A DNA stretch of 64,000 nucleotides from Candidatus Allofournierella pullicola (GCA_019114225.1 DXFW01000002.1:124001-188000), one strand, 5' to 3'; shown: positions 1-8,641, numbered from the stretch's first letter. The notes: generated from the letters alone by a model not told the origin. Translations and numbers: made by a program.

Positions 1-428
1 CCGTGGGCGATAGCCGCGTCTGCCTGTGGCGGCGGGGGACGCTTTACCAGCTCAACCGGGAGCACATCTACCGCAACGAGCTGGCCCTGCGGGCGGTGAA
101 CGGCGAACTTTCCCTGGCCGCCGCCCTGGGGGACGAAAAGGGCGGCGCGCTCACCAGCTTTGTGGGCATGGGGGCACTCAAGGGCGTGGACCTGCCCGCC
201 GCCCCCCTGCCTCTCGCGCCCGGCGACCGGGTGGTGCTGATGAGCGACGGGGTGTACAACGCCCTTTCCCGGGAGGAACTGAACGAAGCCCTGAACGCCC
301 CGCCGGAAAAGGCCGCCCGGGCGCTGGAGAGCGCCATCGCCGGCAAGGGCTTTTCCGATCAGGACAACTACACCGCCGTGATCCTGGCCTGCCGCGGCGG
401 GCAGGCGGAGGCGGACGGCGCATCTTAA
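1..428 (+). CDS. PP2C-family Ser/Thr protein phosphatase, C-terminal part (5' end outside window)
   Basis: Only the last ~141 residues are present, and the frame is open to the left edge. The GTG at position 3 reads as an internal Val of a V-GDSR motif rather than a start. PP2C (PPM) hallmarks are visible: GDSR near the start, LMSDGVYNAL (the metal-binding Asp of motif 8) and QDNYTAVI at the end, which is the usual DN-T metal site. PPM phosphatases use Mn/Mg to remove phosphate from Ser/Thr in the cytoplasm. The gene ends 16 bases before a second PP2C gene and heads an operon with an FHA protein and two Ser/Thr kinases, so its likely substrates are those kinases and their targets. Family call is firm; the missing N-terminus could carry extra domains. 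Confidence 0.85.
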   Translation, partial: VGDSRVCLWRRGTLYQLNREHIYRNELALRAVNGELSLAAALGDEKGGALTSFVGMGALKGVDLPAAPLPLAPGDRVVLMSDGVYNALSREELNEALNAPPEKAARALESAIAGKGFSDQDNYTAVILACRGGQAEADGAS

Positions 429-444
429 ACAGAGAAGGGGTGCC

Positions 445-1194
445 TTGGCATTGATCCGATACGCAAGTTACACCGACCAGGGCGGCCGGGCGCGCAACGA
501 GGACACCGTGGCCTGCCGCCGGCTGAACGCCGACCGGCTCTGCGTGGCCCTGGGCGACGGCCTGGGGGGCCACGGAAAGGGCGAGGAGGCCTCGGCGGCG
601 GCGGTGCGCGCCATTCTGGCCGGCTGGAGCGGCGCCGCCGACCCCGCCGAGCTCAAGGCGCTGGTGGGCCGGGCCCACCGGGCGGTGCTGGCCCTGCAAT
701 CCCCCGCCTGCCGCATGAAGACCACCGCGGCGGTGCTGGCCCTGGAGCCGGGCCGCTGCGCCTGGGCCTACGCCGGCGACAGCCGCATCTATCGCTTTGA
801 GGGCGGGCGGCTGGCCTGGCAGAGCCGGGACCACAGCGCCTCCCAGATCGCGGTGCTGCTGGGGCAGATCACCCCGGACCAGATCCGCTTCCACGAGGAC
901 CGGGCCTGCATCTACCGGGCCCTGGGCCAGGAGGGGGACCTGGAGGCGGACGGGGGCGAAACGGCCCTGCCCGCCGGGGACTGCGCCTTCCTTTTGTGCA
1001 CCGACGGCTTTTGGGAGTATGTGCTGGAAGAGGAGATGGAGCAAACGCTGGCCGCCGCCGACTCCCCCCAGGCGTGGCTCGCGGCCATGCGGGCGCTGCG
1101 GCGGCAAAAGGCCCCGCCAAACAGCGACAACAACACCGCCGTCGCCCTGTGGCTGCGGGCGGAACCGGAAGAACACCGAGAGGAGAATGACTGA
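445..1194 (+). CDS. PP2C-family Ser/Thr protein phosphatase (complete, 249 aa)
   Basis: This is a single-domain cytoplasmic PPM phosphatase of about the usual 240-250 residues, with no membrane segment. Seen in order: RNED at residues 17-20, the metal-binding GDGLGGHGKGEEAS at 37-50 (close to the family DGMGGH-GE-AS), YAGDSRIYRF, CTDGFWEYV and DNNTAVAL near the C-terminus. TTG at 445 is chosen because GAAGGGG (434-440) sits just upstream. Its stop shares one base with the next start (TGATG), which indicates translational coupling to the protease-FHA gene. It lies directly after another PP2C gene; two phosphatases side by side with two kinases suggests each may serve a different kinase or compartment (inference). 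Confidence 0.9.
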   Translation: MALIRYASYTDQGGRARNEDTVACRRLNADRLCVALGDGLGGHGKGEEASAAAVRAILAGWSGAADPAELKALVGRAHRAVLALQSPACRMKTTAAVLALEPGRCAWAYAGDSRIYRFEGGRLAWQSRDHSASQIAVLLGQITPDQIRFHEDRACIYRALGQEGDLEADGGETALPAGDCAFLLCTDGFWEYVLEEEMEQTLAAADSPQAWLAAMRALRRQKAPPNSDNNTAVALWLRAEPEEHREEND

Positions 1195-2456
1195 TGAAAC
1201 GTGTGTTTGCGATCCTGATGAGCCTTGTGCTGGCGGCGGCCCTCGCCTGCCCGGCTCTTGCGGCCAGCGACGTGATCACCACCGCCCGCCACGGCATCGC
1301 GGTGGTGGCGGTGGGCATCCAGGTGGGCGACCAGTGGGAAGAAGCCGGCTGGGGCAGCGGCTTTTTCGTGGGCGAAAAGAACCAGCCGGTGGAGTATCTC
1401 ATCACCAACCACCATGTGGTGGAGTACTACCTGGAAAACGGCGCCGGCGAGCTGCTCATGGGCACCAACGCCAGCGGCGGCGTGGTGACGGGCCGGGCCA
1501 AGGTGCGGGTCTACTTCGACAGCCAGGACTTCACCGAGGCCTATGTGGTGGATTACGACGCCACCCGTGACCTGGCGCTGGTGCGCCTGTCCGCCGCCAC
1601 CGACAAGCGGGCGGCCCTGACCCTGTGCAGCCCCACCGACGACATGGTGGGCGACACCGTGTACACGGTGGGCTACCCCGGCATCTCCGACAACGTGCTG
1701 AAGGAATCCACCACCACCCGCGGCGAGTCGGACGCCACCGTGAGCACCGGCATAGTGAGCCGCATCTCCACCGTGGCGGGCACCGGCGTGGGGCAGATCC
1801 TCACCGACGCGGAGATCCGCCACGGCAACTCCGGCGGGCCGATGGTGAACGGGCGGGCCCAGGTGCTGGGGGTGAACACCTACTCGGTGGCCAACACCGC
1901 CGGCGAGCAGGCCAACTACGCAGTGAACATCAACGAGGCGCTGCCCATGCTCAACGCCAACAATGTGCCCTACACCATGGCCGGCGGCATCCCCTGGGTG
2001 CTGGTCGGGCTGGCGGTGGGCCTAGTGGCGGCCGCGGCGGCAGCCGTGGCGGTGGTGCTGGTGGTGAAAAAGCGGAAAAAAGCCGCCCCCGCAACGCCGC
2101 CCGCCAAGGCGCCTTCCGCCAACGACTCCGGCTACCGGCTGCAGGGCGTGGCGGGCGCGCTGGAGGGCAGGCGGTTCGCCCTGCCCTCCTCCGGTCAGCT
2201 CATCCTGGGCCGCGACCCCGCCCGCTGCACCGTGACGTTGCCCACCACCACCGCCGGCGTCAGCGGCTGCCACTGCGCGGTGTGGGTGGAAAACGGCGAG
2301 CTCTATCTGAAGGACATGGGCTCCACCCACGGCACCTTTGTGAGCCCCGGCAGCCGCCTGAGCGGCGGGCAGACCATCCGCCTTCGCCCCGGCGAGGCCT
2401 TCTGGCTGGGCGGCCAGGCCCAGACCTTTGTGGTGGCGGAAAGGAGGCCAGGCTGA
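1194..2456 (+). CDS. Secreted trypsin-like (HtrA-type) serine protease with membrane anchor and cytoplasmic FHA domain
   Basis: Residues 1-24 form a signal peptide. Residues 35-260 are a trypsin-like protease with the full triad by motif: TNHHVV (His74), TRDLALV (Asp126) and GNSGGP (Ser213). Residues 267-291 are a membrane helix followed by KKRKK, so the protease faces outward and the C-terminus lies in the cytoplasm. Residues 333-415 are a forkhead-associated domain (GRD at 339-341, SGCH at 357-360, then GSTHGTF, where the usual Asn of the NGT loop is His379). FHA domains bind phosphothreonine, so the protease is likely recruited or switched by the kinases encoded next. No PDZ domain is seen, unlike classical HtrA. 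Start and stop overlap its neighbours by one base on both sides. Function within the signalling unit is inferred. Confidence 0.85.
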   Translation: MKRVFAILMSLVLAAALACPALAASDVITTARHGIAVVAVGIQVGDQWEEAGWGSGFFVGEKNQPVEYLITNHHVVEYYLENGAGELLMGTNASGGVVTGRAKVRVYFDSQDFTEAYVVDYDATRDLALVRLSAATDKRAALTLCSPTDDMVGDTVYTVGYPGISDNVLKESTTTRGESDATVSTGIVSRISTVAGTGVGQILTDAEIRHGNSGGPMVNGRAQVLGVNTYSVANTAGEQANYAVNINEALPMLNANNVPYTMAGGIPWVLVGLAVGLVAAAAAAVAVVLVVKKRKKAAPATPPAKAPSANDSGYRLQGVAGALEGRRFALPSSGQLILGRDPARCTVTLPTTTAGVSGCHCAVWVENGELYLKDMGSTHGTFVSPGSRLSGGQTIRLRPGEAFWLGGQAQTFVVAERRPG

Positions 2457-3667
2457 TGGCCCGGGAATTCTGCCCCCACTGCATGAAGGACGTTCCCCCG
2501 GGCAGCCGGTATTGCCCCTGGTGCGGGCAGGACGCCGGCGCCCGCGCCGCCGACCACCAGCTGCCGGTGGGCACGGTGCTGGTCAGCCCCGCCCGCAACA
2601 GCTTTTTGGTGGGCGTGGCCAAGGGCGAGGGGGGCTTTGGCATCACCTACATCGGCAAGGAGCTGAACAGCGGCCGGTCGGTGGCCATCAAGGAGTATTT
2701 CCCGACGCGCTGCCAGCCCCAGCGGGACCTGCGGGGCAACCTTTTGCCTCTGGAGGGCACCGGGGAGATCTACCAGCGGGGCAAGAACAGCTTTCTCAGC
2801 GAGGCCAGCATGGTGCGGGCGGTGAGCGGGCTGTCCTCCATCGTACAGGTACTGGATTTTTTTGAAAAAAACAACACCGCTTACATGGTGATGAACTACC
2901 TGGACGGGGTGACCCTGCGCCAGGCGCTGAGAGCCGGCCAGACCTTTGAGCCGGTGCCGCTGCTGCAAAAGGCCCTGCCCCTGATGAGAGACCTGGGCCG
3001 CCTCCACCGGGCGGGGGTGCTCCACCGGGACATCGCCCCCGACAACCTGATGCTCATGCCGGACGGCTCCCTCACCCTTTTGGACTTCGGCTGCGCCCGC
3101 TCCATGGAGGACGGCCGCTCCATGACGGTGGTGCTGAAACCCGGCTTTGCCCCCATCGAGCAGTACCAGACCCGGGGCCAGGGCCCCTACACCGACATCT
3201 ACGCCCTGTGCGCCACCCTGTACTACTGCATCACCGGCCAGGTGCCCCCCGCCGCGCCGGACCGCCTGTTCATGGCGATGACGGACAGCGCCGACAAGCT
3301 GGTCCCCCCCGGCGCCCTGGGGGTGGAGATGGACGCCGGGCTGGAGCGGTTGCTGCTTTGGGGGACGGAGCTGCAGCCCACCGCCCGCCCCGGCTCCATG
3401 GAGGAGCTGGCGGATCGGTTCGAGGCCCGGCTGGAGGAATTGAAACCGCCCCCCGGCCCCTGGATAGAGGACCCGCCGCCCCCGCCCCTGCCGCCCACCT
3501 TGTGGCAGCGGCTGCGCGCGGGCCGGATCTGGGCGGCGGGCTATGCACGGACGGGCCAGCGTCGGCTGCAGAAACTGCTGGACGAGCGGGCCCACATGCT
3601 GCTGACGGCGGCGGGCGCCGTGATCCTGGGGCTGGCGATCCTTGTTTTGGTGCTGCTCTTCGCCTGA
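2456..3667 (+). CDS. Zinc-ribbon Ser/Thr protein kinase with C-terminal membrane anchor
   Basis: This is a 403-residue Hanks-type kinase. An N-terminal zinc ribbon (Cys6, Cys9, Cys20, Cys23) precedes the kinase domain, which has the Gly loop GEGGFG at 57-62, Lys79 in VAIKEY, the catalytic loop HRDIAPDN at 190-197 and DFG at 210-212. All catalytic residues are present, so it should be active. The activation segment carries FAPIEQY in place of the usual APE-type motif. A proline-rich stretch is followed by a single hydrophobic helix (about 379-402) with almost nothing beyond it, so there is no extracellular sensor. The ATG at 2456 overlaps the previous stop by one base and has AAAGGAGG at 2440-2447. 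It sits between the FHA protease and a second, larger kinase in one transcription unit. Confidence 0.9.
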   Translation: MAREFCPHCMKDVPPGSRYCPWCGQDAGARAADHQLPVGTVLVSPARNSFLVGVAKGEGGFGITYIGKELNSGRSVAIKEYFPTRCQPQRDLRGNLLPLEGTGEIYQRGKNSFLSEASMVRAVSGLSSIVQVLDFFEKNNTAYMVMNYLDGVTLRQALRAGQTFEPVPLLQKALPLMRDLGRLHRAGVLHRDIAPDNLMLMPDGSLTLLDFGCARSMEDGRSMTVVLKPGFAPIEQYQTRGQGPYTDIYALCATLYYCITGQVPPAAPDRLFMAMTDSADKLVPPGALGVEMDAGLERLLLWGTELQPTARPGSMEELADRFEARLEELKPPPGPWIEDPPPPPLPPTLWQRLRAGRIWAAGYARTGQRRLQKLLDERAHMLLTAAGAVILGLAILVLVLLFA

Positions 3668-3754
3668 CCTGCCCAAAAAAGGGGAAATGCTTGTGAAACG
3701 AAACGATTTCTGTCATTATTATAGTAACGCGCGAAAGAAAGGAGGACTGCCGCC

Positions 3755-6700
3755 GTGGAAAAGAAATTCTGCACCTACTGCATGAGCCCGGTGCCCCCCG
3801 GCGGCAGCTGCCCGGTGTGCGGCCTCACCGAGGGGGCCTACAGGCCCTCGCCCCATCACCTGCCCCCCGGCACCGTGCTGCAAGACCGGTATCTGGTGGG
3901 CCGGGTGCTGGGCGAGGGCGGCTTTGGCATCACCTACATCGGCTGCGATCTGCGGCTGGAGATGAAGGTGGCCATCAAGGAGTACTACCCCCTGGACCGC
4001 TCCACCCGCAACGCCGCCGTGTCGCTGGAGGTCACCGGCTTCATGGGCCTGGCCGCCCGCAGTTTTGAGCGGGGCAAGCAGCGCTTTCTGGACGAGGCCC
4101 GCACCATGGCCCGGCTGGCAAAGCAGCAGGTGATCGTGGGGGTGCGGGACCACTTCGAGGCCAACAACACCGCCTACATCGTGATGGAGTACATCGAGGG
4201 CACCACCTTCAGCGAGCTGGCCCGCCAGCGGGGCGGGCGCATCCCCCCGGAGGAGCTGTTCGCCATTCTGGAGCCGCTGTTCGGGGCGCTGAGCATCGTC
4301 CACGAGAACGGCCTGCTCCACCGGGACATCGCCCCCGACAACCTGATGCTGGAAAACGGCCGGGTGCGCCTGCTGGACTTCGGCTGCGCCCGGGAGGCCA
4401 GCCAGGGCAACGAGACCCTGACCATCACCCTGAAACACGGCTACGCCCCGCTGGAGCAGTACCAGCAGAAGGGCCAGGGCCCCTGGACCGACATCTATGC
4501 CCTGTGCGCCACCATCTACTTCTGCCTCACCGGCAAGGCCCCGCCCCCGGCGCTGGACCGCATCGCCCAGGATGAGCTGCTGCGGCCCGGCAAGCTGGGG
4601 GTGGCGCTGCCCCCCTGGCAGGAAGCCGCCCTGCTCAAGGGTCTGGCCACCGCCCCTCACCGGCGTTTTCGCACGGTGGAGGAGCTGCGGGCCGCCCTCT
4701 ACGAGGCGCCCGTCGAGCCGGCGCCGCCCCCACCGCCCCCGCCGCCGGACGACGAAAAGGAAGTTTTGCCCGACGATGAAAAGGGAGTTTCATCGAACGA
4801 CGAAAACAAGATCCCGGTCAACGACGCGCCCGGCACAGACGACACGGGCGACGGGCCCGTTCCCCCCGCCCCCGTCCGTTCCCGGCCCCCCTGGCTGTGG
4901 CCGGCGGCGGGGGCCGCCGCGGCGCTGGCGCTGGCGGCGGCCATCTGGGCGGGCATGGCGCTGGGCGGCCAAAACACCCTTCCCGTCGGCACCTCCGGCG
5001 TCACCTCCCTTTCGGGCGCATCCCAGGCCGCCGCGGGCGGCGCGCGCTCCTGGGAGGACGCGGTGGCCTTCACCGGCTCCTCCGAGGAGGAGCTGCGGGC
5101 GCTGCTGGAGGACGAGGACGTGGCCGCCGTGGCGCTGCCCGCCGGGTGTGAGCTGACCGTGCAGGCGCAGGATCTGGAACTTGCCAAACCCCTGCTGGTG
5201 GAGCAGGGCGCCTGCCTGCGCCTGTTCCACAGCCTCACCGTGGCCGAGGGGGGCCTTGTGCGGGTGGAGGGCACGCTGGAAAACAACGGCCTGCTGCGCA
5301 CGATAAATGCCGGCGCGGTGGAGATCGGCTCCACCGGCACGCTCTGCGGCGACTGCCTGTTCTGGATGGAGAGCGAGGCCGACCTGGCGGTGGAAGAGGG
5401 CGGCAGCGCCTCCCTGGGCGACGAGGACTTTGACCAGGGGGGCCTCCAGCAGCACTTCCTGGCCCGGTCGGAGGAGGAGATCTTCGCCGACGCGGTGTAT
5501 GTGACCAGCTGGAAAGAGTTCCGGGCTGCGGTGACCCGCGCCTATACCCCCGCCGTCGTCATCGACGGGGATATGGAGCTGCTGCTGGACGGCAGCTGGA
5601 CCTGCCGGGTGCCCCTTGCCATCAGCGAGGGGGTCACGGTGACCGCCAAGGCCCCCGAGGGGATGGACGTCTTTGCCGCCGGCCTGCTGGTGGACAGCGT
5701 CCCCCTGCTGGTGAACCGCGGCGTGCTGGACTGCTCGATGAACGTGGGCAGCATGATCACCACCGTCCCGTCTGCCGCCACCCTGCTGGTGAATTACGGC
5801 GAGATGCGCGGCAGCCTGTTCCTGGAAGCCCCCGGCGCGCTGGTGAACTACGGTGAGGTCACCTCCCGGGCCACCCAGGTCATCCAAACCGACGTGTACA
5901 CCACCGGCCAGTGGACCCAGCAGGGCGAGGGGGACCAAAACTGGATGAACTTCTACGAACGCACCGTCTGCAACATGGGCCAGTTCACCGTGGCGGGCGA
6001 AAACTGGGTCAACCTGGCCAGCAGCACCCGCTTTATCAACAGCGGCGCCCTGACGGTGGAGCACGGCGGCCGGCTGGAGAACCAGGCCCTGCTGGACAAC
6101 AGCGGCGTTCTGCAGCTGGAGGCGGGCAGCGAGCTGGCCAACAACGGCCTGTTCCTGCCCCACGGCACCAGCTGCGCGGGCGCGCTGGAGCTGGATGAGG
6201 CGGCCCGGTTCGGCAACAGCGGCCTGGTGAACTGGATGGACACCGGGTCCCAGACGCTGGCCTGCCAGGTGGCGGAGGAAGGCGGCCGGACGCTGGCCTT
6301 TGACTTTGCCGGCGAGCGCCGGGTGGCGGACGAGGCCGGCCTGCGGGAGGCGCTGGCGGACGGGAGCTGCACCCTGATCCGGCTGGAAGCGGACATCGCC
6401 CTGGCCGGGGACGTGACCCTTTCCAAGGGGCTGGACACCGGCGAGGCGCGCCTCACCGTCACCGGCGGCACCCTCACCCTGGAGGGGGCGGGCGCGGCGC
6501 TGACGGGCAGCGTGGACCTTTCCGGGGGCGCCCTTGCCCTGCGGGACGGGGCCACGGCCCTGCTGGCCGCGCTGGACAACTGCGCCGGCCTGGCGCTGGA
6601 AAACGCCCTGCTGGCCTGCGACGCGCCGCTGGCCCTGGCCGAAAGCCAGACCTGGCTGGGGCCGGGAAGCTACCTGCTGGCTCTGAAAGGGCTGGAGCTG

Positions 6701-7117
6701 GAAGACAGCGACCTGCAGGCCCAGGACGGCCTGCTCCGGACCTGCGGCTCCTTTGTGCTGAAGAACAGCGGGGTCGCGCTGGAAAGCGGCGAACTGCTGG
6801 TGTACAACGCCGAGCTGCTGGTGGACGAGACCTCTTCCATCACCTCCGGCGAAAACGCAAAGGTGGAGATCCAGTACAACCACGACCAGTACTCCCGCCG
6901 GCTGGCGGGCGAACTGACCCTGGGCGGCGACAGCCGCATCAGCGCCGCCGTGACGGTGAGCGGCGCCCTGGTCAACCGGGGCACCCTGGCCTTTGGCGGC
7001 ACCCTCACCGTGGCCGGCAGCCTGGACAACCAGGGCGCCCTGGTGGCGGAGGGCGGCGCGCAGCTGGTGGTGGCGGAGGGCGGCCGGTTCACCGGCAGCC
7101 AGCCGGTTGCGGGCTGA
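3755..7117 (+). CDS. Zinc-ribbon Ser/Thr protein kinase with giant extracellular beta-helix-like region
   Basis: The N-terminus mirrors the previous kinase: zinc ribbon (Cys6, Cys9, Cys19, Cys22), GEGGFG at 53-58, Lys75, HRDIAPDN at 189-196, DFG at 208-210 and HGYAPLEQYQ in the activation segment. A proline-rich, Asp/Lys-rich linker (320-378) leads to one membrane helix (381-404). The remaining ~715 residues should lie outside the cell. They are rich in short Asn/Gly turns with hydrophobic strands (LENNGLL, LVNYGEM, NSGAL, NRGTL), typical of a right-handed beta-helix. A short motif of the type -LR-AL followed by a strand recurs near residues 447, 589 and 864. The GTG start has AAAGGAGG 9 bases upstream. 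A kinase with this kind of ectodomain suggests sensing of a polymer or surface contact (inference). An 87-base gap separates it from the first kinase. Confidence 0.88.
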   Translation: MEKKFCTYCMSPVPPGGSCPVCGLTEGAYRPSPHHLPPGTVLQDRYLVGRVLGEGGFGITYIGCDLRLEMKVAIKEYYPLDRSTRNAAVSLEVTGFMGLAARSFERGKQRFLDEARTMARLAKQQVIVGVRDHFEANNTAYIVMEYIEGTTFSELARQRGGRIPPEELFAILEPLFGALSIVHENGLLHRDIAPDNLMLENGRVRLLDFGCAREASQGNETLTITLKHGYAPLEQYQQKGQGPWTDIYALCATIYFCLTGKAPPPALDRIAQDELLRPGKLGVALPPWQEAALLKGLATAPHRRFRTVEELRAALYEAPVEPAPPPPPPPPDDEKEVLPDDEKGVSSNDENKIPVNDAPGTDDTGDGPVPPAPVRSRPPWLWPAAGAAAALALAAAIWAGMALGGQNTLPVGTSGVTSLSGASQAAAGGARSWEDAVAFTGSSEEELRALLEDEDVAAVALPAGCELTVQAQDLELAKPLLVEQGACLRLFHSLTVAEGGLVRVEGTLENNGLLRTINAGAVEIGSTGTLCGDCLFWMESEADLAVEEGGSASLGDEDFDQGGLQQHFLARSEEEIFADAVYVTSWKEFRAAVTRAYTPAVVIDGDMELLLDGSWTCRVPLAISEGVTVTAKAPEGMDVFAAGLLVDSVPLLVNRGVLDCSMNVGSMITTVPSAATLLVNYGEMRGSLFLEAPGALVNYGEVTSRATQVIQTDVYTTGQWTQQGEGDQNWMNFYERTVCNMGQFTVAGENWVNLASSTRFINSGALTVEHGGRLENQALLDNSGVLQLEAGSELANNGLFLPHGTSCAGALELDEAARFGNSGLVNWMDTGSQTLACQVAEEGGRTLAFDFAGERRVADEAGLREALADGSCTLIRLEADIALAGDVTLSKGLDTGEARLTVTGGTLTLEGAGAALTGSVDLSGGALALRDGATALLAALDNCAGLALENALLACDAPLALAESQTWLGPGSYLLALKGLELEDSDLQAQDGLLRTCGSFVLKNSGVALESGELLVYNAELLVDETSSITSGENAKVEIQYNHDQYSRRLAGELTLGGDSRISAAVTVSGALVNRGTLAFGGTLTVAGSLDNQGALVAEGGAQLVVAEGGRFTGSQPVAG

Positions 7118-7128
7118 AGCAAAAAGTG

Positions 7129-7166
7129 AGAGCCGCCCCATGGACGAAGGTCCATGGGGCGGCTCT
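7129..7166. terminator. Perfect 17-bp hairpin between convergent genes
   Basis: Arms 7129-7145 and 7150-7166 pair perfectly around a GAAG loop. On the reverse strand a run of five T follows three bases after the stem, so it suits the 7175-8290 gene best. It can also stop transcription from the kinase gene, which ends 11 bases before it. Confidence 0.85.
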
Positions 7167-7174
7167 TTGCGCTG

Positions 7175-8290
7175 TTATTGGGGCTGCTCGGCAAACAGGC
7201 TGGCGATGACCTGCTCCATCCGGTCGCTCATGAACTCGTCCTCCTCGGCGCTGATGGCGTAGAGGATGAGCCAGTCGAAGGGGTTGCGGGTGTCCAGCTG
7301 GGCCATGCCGCAATCGGCCAGCATGGCGTTCAGGGTCCACCAGTGGTCCTCCACCCGCTCCTCCTGGGTGATGTAGCTCTCGTCCAGCTCCCGGTAGGCG
7401 TCGTTGCCGTTCAGGCTGTTCTCGGTGACCACATACAGCAGCATCAGCAGCTTGCGGGGCACGTCCTCCTGGTGGTTGCGGATGTTCTTCAGGGCGGTGG
7501 CGTTGGGCCAGTTCTGCTTGATGAGCTTCTGGATCAGGGTGTAGCTGGAGCGGCTGCGGGCGGCGGGCATCTGCAGCGACAGGTAGCTGTCCATCACCGT
7601 TTCGATGGAATAATCCTGCTCCTTTTCCTCCGCCCAGGCGGGGGCTGGGTGGATGAGCTGGTCCAGGTAGCGCTCGAAATAGTAGTAGCTGCGCAGGTGC
7701 AGCCTGCCGAAGTAGCGCAGGTTCCTTCGGTAGCAGGCGCGCAGGTCCTGGGGCGTTTGCGCCAGCAAAAACTCGTTCTGCATCTCGTGGGTGAGCCGGC
7801 TGGTCCAGCCCTGCTGCAGCTGCTCCGCGCCCGCCGCCGGAGGCAGGCTCTCGTAGAACTCCCGCGCTTCCCGGTAGCTGTAGTCGCCCCGCAGGAACCA
7901 CACATACACCGCCTCCCAGCCGGTGCGGTACTGCACCCCGTAGCCGGTGAAGGCCCCCAGCAGATAGTTCAGCTGGCTCTCCTCCAGCCCCAGGGCGAAA
8001 GCGATGCGGTAAAAGTCCTCACGGGCGGTGGGCAGGTTGCGGCCAGCCAGCCAGTTGCGCACCCGCCGGCCCACCGACTCGTGGTTCGCGCCCGGCTCCT
8101 CCTGCAGGTAGAAGTCCACCAGCCGCTCGGCCAGGTCCGGCGCGGGGTACATGCCCCGCAACGTTTCCGCGAAGGAACGCAGGGGGATGCGCCCCTCCCG
8201 CAGGTAGCGCACCGCCATGGAGGGGGTCATCTGCCCGTGGAGGATATTGTCGTATTCCACGGCGGAAAGCCGCGTGAGCGGAACAGGCAT
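7175..8290 (-). CDS. Conserved protein of unknown function with an HTH-like segment (371 aa)
   Basis: I do not recognise a named family. The protein is soluble, with no signal peptide or membrane helix, and is rich in Tyr, Arg and Leu helices. Residues ~70-115 (RVRNWLAGRN followed by FALGLEESQLNYLL) resemble a helix-turn-helix or XRE-like fold used in some clostridial regulators. The rest is helical with several Trp/Tyr pairs. ATG at 8290 is preceded by AAGGGGAG on the reverse strand and a TATAAT box. It converges on the kinase operon and shares its terminator, which may be chance or may reflect membership of the same signalling island. A regulator or abortive-infection-like effector are both possible; no function is assigned. 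Confidence 0.6.
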   Translation of the reverse strand: MPVPLTRLSAVEYDNILHGQMTPSMAVRYLREGRIPLRSFAETLRGMYPAPDLAERLVDFYLQEEPGANHESVGRRVRNWLAGRNLPTAREDFYRIAFALGLEESQLNYLLGAFTGYGVQYRTGWEAVYVWFLRGDYSYREAREFYESLPPAAGAEQLQQGWTSRLTHEMQNEFLLAQTPQDLRACYRRNLRYFGRLHLRSYYYFERYLDQLIHPAPAWAEEKEQDYSIETVMDSYLSLQMPAARSRSSYTLIQKLIKQNWPNATALKNIRNHQEDVPRKLLMLLYVVTENSLNGNDAYRELDESYITQEERVEDHWWTLNAMLADCGMAQLDTRNPFDWLILYAISAEEDEFMSDRMEQVIASLFAEQPQ

Positions 8291-8323
8291 GAGTTTTTCT
8301 CCCCTTTTTCCGTATATTTATTT

Positions 8324-8352
8324 ATTATAGCACAGCGGCGCGTTTTTTGAAG
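8324..8352 (-). promoter_or_regulatory. Likely promoter of the 7175-8290 gene
   Basis: On the reverse strand a perfect TATAAT (8324-8329) lies 34 bases upstream of the ATG in an AT-rich patch. The -35 region is weak (TTCAAA-like around 8347-8352). Confidence 0.6.
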
Positions 8353-8412
8353 GGGGCAAACGCAACCGCCGCCAAAAAAAGCGGCGGGGCCGCGCCGCCG
8401 CGCGAAAGGGGC

Positions 8413-8441
8413 TGGGCAAACGGCGGGCGGTATGGTATACT
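8413..8441 (+). promoter_or_regulatory. Promoter of the small membrane peptide-deoC unit
   Basis: TGGGCA (8413-8418), a 17-base spacer and TATACT (8436-8441) with an extended TGG just before it. It lies in the divergent gap with the 7175-8290 gene. Confidence 0.65.
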
Positions 8442-8494
8442 GAAAAAAAGACAAACCGCGCCGCCTTTTGGCGGCAGGACAGGAGGTTTTGACT

Positions 8495-8641
8495 ATGAAA
8501 GGTTCCGCGTTCCGGCTGGCCGGGCTGATCCTGGGTATCGTTGCGTCCGTGGCCGCGGTGGTGGCCATCGTCCTCAGCGCTGTGGGCATGAGCAAGGCCC
8601 GCCAGTGCAAACAGTGCAAATTGGGAGGCGGCGTGAAATGA
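8495..8641 (+). CDS. Small single-pass membrane peptide (48 aa) coupled to deoC
   Basis: The short gene has a strong ribosome site (AGGAGG at 8481-8486, 8 bases before the ATG) and encodes 48 residues. There is a short basic start (MKGSAFR), one hydrophobic helix of about 24 residues rich in Val, Ala and Ile, and a tail with CKQCK and GGGVK. Its TGA overlaps the deoC ATG (ATGA), so the two are translationally coupled. The two Cys spaced by two residues could bind a metal or be lipid-modified. I recognise no family. It may act as a leader whose translation opens the deoC start, or as a small membrane protein in its own right. Confidence 0.6.
   Translation: MKGSAFRLAGLILGIVASVAAVVAIVLSAVGMSKARQCKQCKLGGGVK

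Noticed and set aside
2022-2330. His/Gly-rich reverse-strand open frame inside the FHA gene
   Set aside because: Shadow of the FHA domain coding sequence; no ribosome site or homology.
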